DNA of 64,000 bases from Microlunatus sagamiharensis (GTDB lineage: Bacteria; Actinomycetota; Actinomycetes; Propionibacteriales; Propionibacteriaceae). The notes beneath the pieces were generated by a model. It was not told the origin of the DNA and did no database searches. It was given only the letters and a program-made list of their open reading frames with translations. Positions 61,528 through 64,000 of the stretch are shown here, one piece after another; the stretch's first letter is position 1; each line of letters begins with the position of its first letter. The stretch covers positions 2,728,001 through 2,792,000 of the forward strand of contig NZ_LT629799.1 of assembly GCF_900105785.1 (NCBI RefSeq). Reading direction: 5' to 3'. Both the position numbers and the translations under genes were made by a program.

Positions 61528-62556
61528 TCAGGCGGCGGCCGAGGCATCGACCGGCACCCGCTCGCCCTCGCGGACCGGGCCGGGCGGCGTGCCGTCGCCG
61601 AAGGGCCGGCCGCCGAGCTCCTCGCGGTGGTGCGGCGTCAGCCAGCCCGACACGTCCGGACCCTTGGGCACGACCTGCGTCGGGTTGATGTCGCTGTGCA
61701 CCACGTAGTAGTGCTTCTTGATCTGCAGGAAGTCGGTCGTGTCGCCGAAGCCCGGGGTCTGGAAGAGGTCGCGCGCGTACGCCCACAGGACCGGCATCTC
61801 CGACAGCTTCTGCCGGTTGGCCTTGAAGTGCCCGTGGTAGACGGGGTCGAAGCGCGCCAGCGTGGTGAACAGCCGCACGTCGGCCTCGGTGATCGAGTCG
61901 CCCATCAGGAAGCGGCGGGTCGCGAGGCGCTCCTCGAGCCAGTCCAGCGCCGTCCACAGGCGGTCGTACGCCGCCTCGTACGACTCCTGCGAGCCCGCGA
62001 AGCCGCAGCGGTAGACGCCGTTGTTGACCTCGGTGAAGACCCGCTTCATCACGGTCTCCATCTCGTCGCGCACCGCGTCCGGCCACAGGTCGGGCGCCCC
62101 CGCGCGGTGGTGCTCGGTCCACTCGGTCGAGAAGTCCTGGGTCATCTGCGCGAAGTCGTTCGTGACGAGCTCGCCGGTCCGCTCGTCGACCATCGCCGGC
62201 ACGGTGATGCCGCGCGGGTAGTCGGGGATGCGGGCGAAGTAGGCCTGCTGGAGGCGCTCGTAGCCGAGCACCGGGTCCTTGCCGCCGGGGTCGAGGTCGA
62301 AGGTCCAGCTGCGCTGGTCGTGCGTCGGGCCGCACAGGCCCATCGAGATCGCGTCCTCGAGCCCGAGGAGGCGCCGCACGATGATGGCGCGGTTCGCCCA
62401 GGGGCAGGCGCGCGCGGCGATCAGCCGGTAGCGGCCCGCCTCGACCGGGTAGCCCTCGGAGCCGTCGCGGGTGATGCGCGTCGTGACGTAGCGCATGTCG
62501 CGCTGGAAGTCCTCGCCGGCCTTGACGTACCCCGGGGAAGTAGAAGCGTCAACCAT
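61528..62556 (-). CDS. Glutathionyl-hydroquinone-reductase-like GST (YqjG/ECM4 family)
   Basis: A 342-residue glutathione-S-transferase-fold protein. The active Cys is C51 in ARACPWANRAII, the CPWA motif of glutathionyl-hydroquinone reductases, and ITEADVRLFTTLARFD begins the C-terminal helical domain signature. Actinobacteria generally use mycothiol rather than glutathione, so the true thiol partner is probably mycothiol. ATG 62556. It converges on the xylan LacI gene with two bases between stops. Confidence 0.9.
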   Translation of the reverse strand: MVDASTSPGYVKAGEDFQRDMRYVTTRITRDGSEGYPVEAGRYRLIAARACPWANRAIIVRRLLGLEDAISMGLCGPTHDQRSWTFDLDPGGKDPVLGYERLQQAYFARIPDYPRGITVPAMVDERTGELVTNDFAQMTQDFSTEWTEHHRAGAPDLWPDAVRDEMETVMKRVFTEVNNGVYRCGFAGSQESYEAAYDRLWTALDWLEERLATRRFLMGDSITEADVRLFTTLARFDPVYHGHFKANRQKLSEMPVLWAYARDLFQTPGFGDTTDFLQIKKHYYVVHSDINPTQVVPKGPDVSGWLTPHHREELGGRPFGDGTPPGPVREGERVPVDASAAA

Positions 62557-62609
62557 CCGACCATCGTACCGTCCGCCGTCCGTCCACGGGCGGTCCCGCG
62601 GGGACCCGT

Positions 62610-62641
62610 CCCCGTCCCCACCAAGGTCGGTGGGGACGGGG
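62610..62641 (-). terminator. Terminator of the LamG-protein gene
   Basis: A perfect 13-bp stem (62610-62622 with 62629-62641, 6-base loop) lies just past the stop. Outer GACCC/GGGTC arms extend it and reach into the stop codon. Confidence 0.75.
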
Positions 62642-62647
62642 GCGGGG

Positions 62648-64000
62648 TCAGCCCTGCGCCAGGTCGTGGTGCTCGGCCACCTGGGCGGCGCTGAGCGCCG
62701 CCGGGTAGACCGCGACCTCGTCGAGCGATCCCGCGAGCTGGGCACCCACGCCCCAGCGTCCCGTGGTCGACAGGCTCGGGGCGCCGGAACCGCTGACGAC
62801 GGCCTTGCCGTCGACGTAGAGCGTCACGGTCGAGCCCGACTGCGTCGCGACCACGTGGTGGTAGGCGCCGTCGTCGTAGGTCTTCGGCGAGGTCAGCGTG
62901 ACCTTCGAGGACGTGTCCGCGCTCTCGACGGTGTACTGGACCTTGCCGTTCACGGTGCGCAGGTTGCGGACGTAGACCTGGCTGCCGTCCGGGCGGAAAC
63001 GCACCAGACCGTTGTCGGCACGCTTGGTCGAGAACCACAGCTCGATGCTCGAGCCCGTGCCCGCCGGGTCGTTGGTGAGCGTGCGGGCCAGCGTGTCGTC
63101 CGCGCCGGCGAAGGTCGCGGCCGGGTCGGCGTCGCCGTCCACCGCGCCCTTGGCGCCCAGCGTCACGCCCGCGGCCAGCGAGAGCGGCAGGTCACCGATC
63201 CGGTCCGGGTCGGAGGTCGTGACCTCGGGGTCGAGGCGCCACTGGTGGGTCGCGCCGTCGGTGCGGACCTGGTCGGCGTACGCCGACGGGGTGTACAGGC
63301 TGACGGTGGCGTTGGTGCGGCGGTTGCCGTCGGCGTCGACCGCGCGCACGGTGAAGGTGTAGCGCCGGCCGGGCTTCAGGCCCTTGGTCGTGAGGTCGAC
63401 GGTCCCCCGCTTCCAGAACGGGTCCGACGCGGTCGCCTTGCCCACCACCTTGCTGCCCGAGACCAGCTCGTAGCGCAGGGCGAGGTTGTCGGTGTCCCAC
63501 GTGGTCGGCGTGGTGACGGTGGCCGAGGTCGGGGTGGCGGCCTTGACGACCGGGGCGCCCGTGAACGCCTGGGGGCCCTGCTTGGACTTCACGGCCTTGA
63601 CCTTGCCGGGGACGCCGAGGCGGACCAGGCCCTGCTGCTTGGTGCTGCCGACCTGGGTGAACTCCCCGCCCATGAGCAGGTACTTCGACGTGGATGCCAG
63701 GCTCCAGGCGGCCTGGTTCTGGCCGGTGTACTTGCCGGCCGCCAGGTAGGGGAACCAGTTGTGCAGCGCCGGCGAGGGCGTGCCGGAGTAGTCGGGGAAG
63801 AGCTTCTCGCTCTGCGCCGTACGGGTCACGACGCCCTTGGCCGCCGTGCTGACGGCGAGGCCGCGGTAGCGCGCCGAGGTCGAGCGGGTGTCGGGGAAGC
63901 CGCCGATGTTCACGCAGTCGTGCGCGTGGCCGGCGCTGTAGAGCACCTTGCCGACCGGGGCGACGTCGTAGGTGTCGCCGTGGCAGTCCTGCAGCCACTT
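62648..64000 (-). CDS. C-terminal part of a secreted LamG-domain protein (cut by the window edge)
   Basis: The frame is open to the right edge, so at least 450 C-terminal residues are present and the start lies outside. The first visible part (DCHGDTYDVAP ... GHAHDC ... LMGGEFTQVG) resembles propeller-type repeats with a probable disulfide. A fibronectin type III-like module (about DNLALRYELV to FTVRAVDADG) follows, and the last 190 residues form a LamG/concanavalin-like jelly roll ending in SLDEVAVYPAALSAAQVAEH. Such proteins are extracellular and bind glycans or surfaces. No catalytic motif is seen. Confidence 0.82.
   Translation of the reverse strand, partial: KWLQDCHGDTYDVAPVGKVLYSAGHAHDCVNIGGFPDTRSTSARYRGLAVSTAAKGVVTRTAQSEKLFPDYSGTPSPALHNWFPYLAAGKYTGQNQAAWSLASTSKYLLMGGEFTQVGSTKQQGLVRLGVPGKVKAVKSKQGPQAFTGAPVVKAATPTSATVTTPTTWDTDNLALRYELVSGSKVVGKATASDPFWKRGTVDLTTKGLKPGRRYTFTVRAVDADGNRRTNATVSLYTPSAYADQVRTDGATHQWRLDPEVTTSDPDRIGDLPLSLAAGVTLGAKGAVDGDADPAATFAGADDTLARTLTNDPAGTGSSIELWFSTKRADNGLVRFRPDGSQVYVRNLRTVNGKVQYTVESADTSSKVTLTSPKTYDDGAYHHVVATQSGSTVTLYVDGKAVVSGSGAPSLSTTGRWGVGAQLAGSLDEVAVYPAALSAAQVAEHHDLAQG

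Overview
The window is very GC-rich, uses GTG starts often, and packs genes with many 4-base stop/start overlaps. It carries a complete actinobacterial cytochrome bc1 supercomplex locus (qcrCAB with ctaE), a PimB-like mannosyltransferase and a class II DAHP synthase. This points to a high-GC actinobacterium. The REP-type sequence around the urease genes and the overall gene mix would suit the Propionibacteriales (Nocardioides-like), but that placement is inference. I saw no rRNA, tRNA, CRISPR array, transposase or phage gene.

Region 1 (0.06-7.3 kb) is a complete trans-4-hydroxy-L-proline degradation unit. It has a GntR/FCD regulator and, on the other strand, a tightly coupled six-gene operon. 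The operon encodes a DapA-like deaminase, an alpha-ketoglutarate-semialdehyde dehydrogenase, a hydroxyproline epimerase and a three-subunit D-hydroxyproline dehydrogenase (DadA-like, [2Fe-2S], FAD/BFD-type). Its promoter has a perfect TTGACA box and an AT-rich palindrome in the spacer.

Region 2 (7.4-10.4 kb) holds a bestrophin-like channel, a DUF4332-type helix-hairpin-helix protein, a threonine aldolase and a Cys-rich unknown.

Region 3 (10.4-36.2 kb) matches in content and order the Mycobacterium tuberculosis block Rv2178c-Rv2196 as I know it: aroG, PlsC acyltransferases, SRPBCC protein, pimB, NlpC/P60 hydrolase, DEDDh-UvrC-like nuclease, trpD, ctaE, qcrC, qcrA, qcrB. Envelope lipid and peptidoglycan genes therefore sit beside the respiratory chain. 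An insert at 24.3-29.7 kb separates the nuclease from trpD. It holds an Lrp-type sensor domain, a rhomboid lacking its catalytic His, a cyclophilin, an 11-residue-repeat membrane protein, a helical unknown, a prepilin peptidase and a YbjN-like protein.

Region 4 (36.4-47.0 kb) is sugar catabolism. Two related LacI regulators flank an ABC importer (two permeases and a binding lipoprotein, no ATPase), followed by a GH36 alpha-galactosidase and a HAD phosphatase. The likely role is uptake and cleavage of alpha-galactosides.

Region 5 (47.1-51.7 kb) is a urease operon, ureABCFGD, without ureE. UreG ends in a His-rich tail, and a possible GlnR box lies upstream of ureA.

Region 6 (51.8-58.2 kb) is a run of small metabolic and regulatory genes: a TetR/SDR divergent pair with a CTAG-rich operator, a RidA homologue, a TauE/SafE exporter, a SMP-30 hydrolase, a second SDR, a membrane protein and a GNAT acetyltransferase.

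Region 7 (58.3-61.5 kb) is a small xylan locus with a CE4 deacetylase, a GH10 xylanase and a divergent LacI regulator that share GAAA-N(1-2)-TTTC operators. The window ends with a glutathionyl-hydroquinone-reductase-like protein and the C-terminal part of a secreted LamG-domain protein cut by the right edge.
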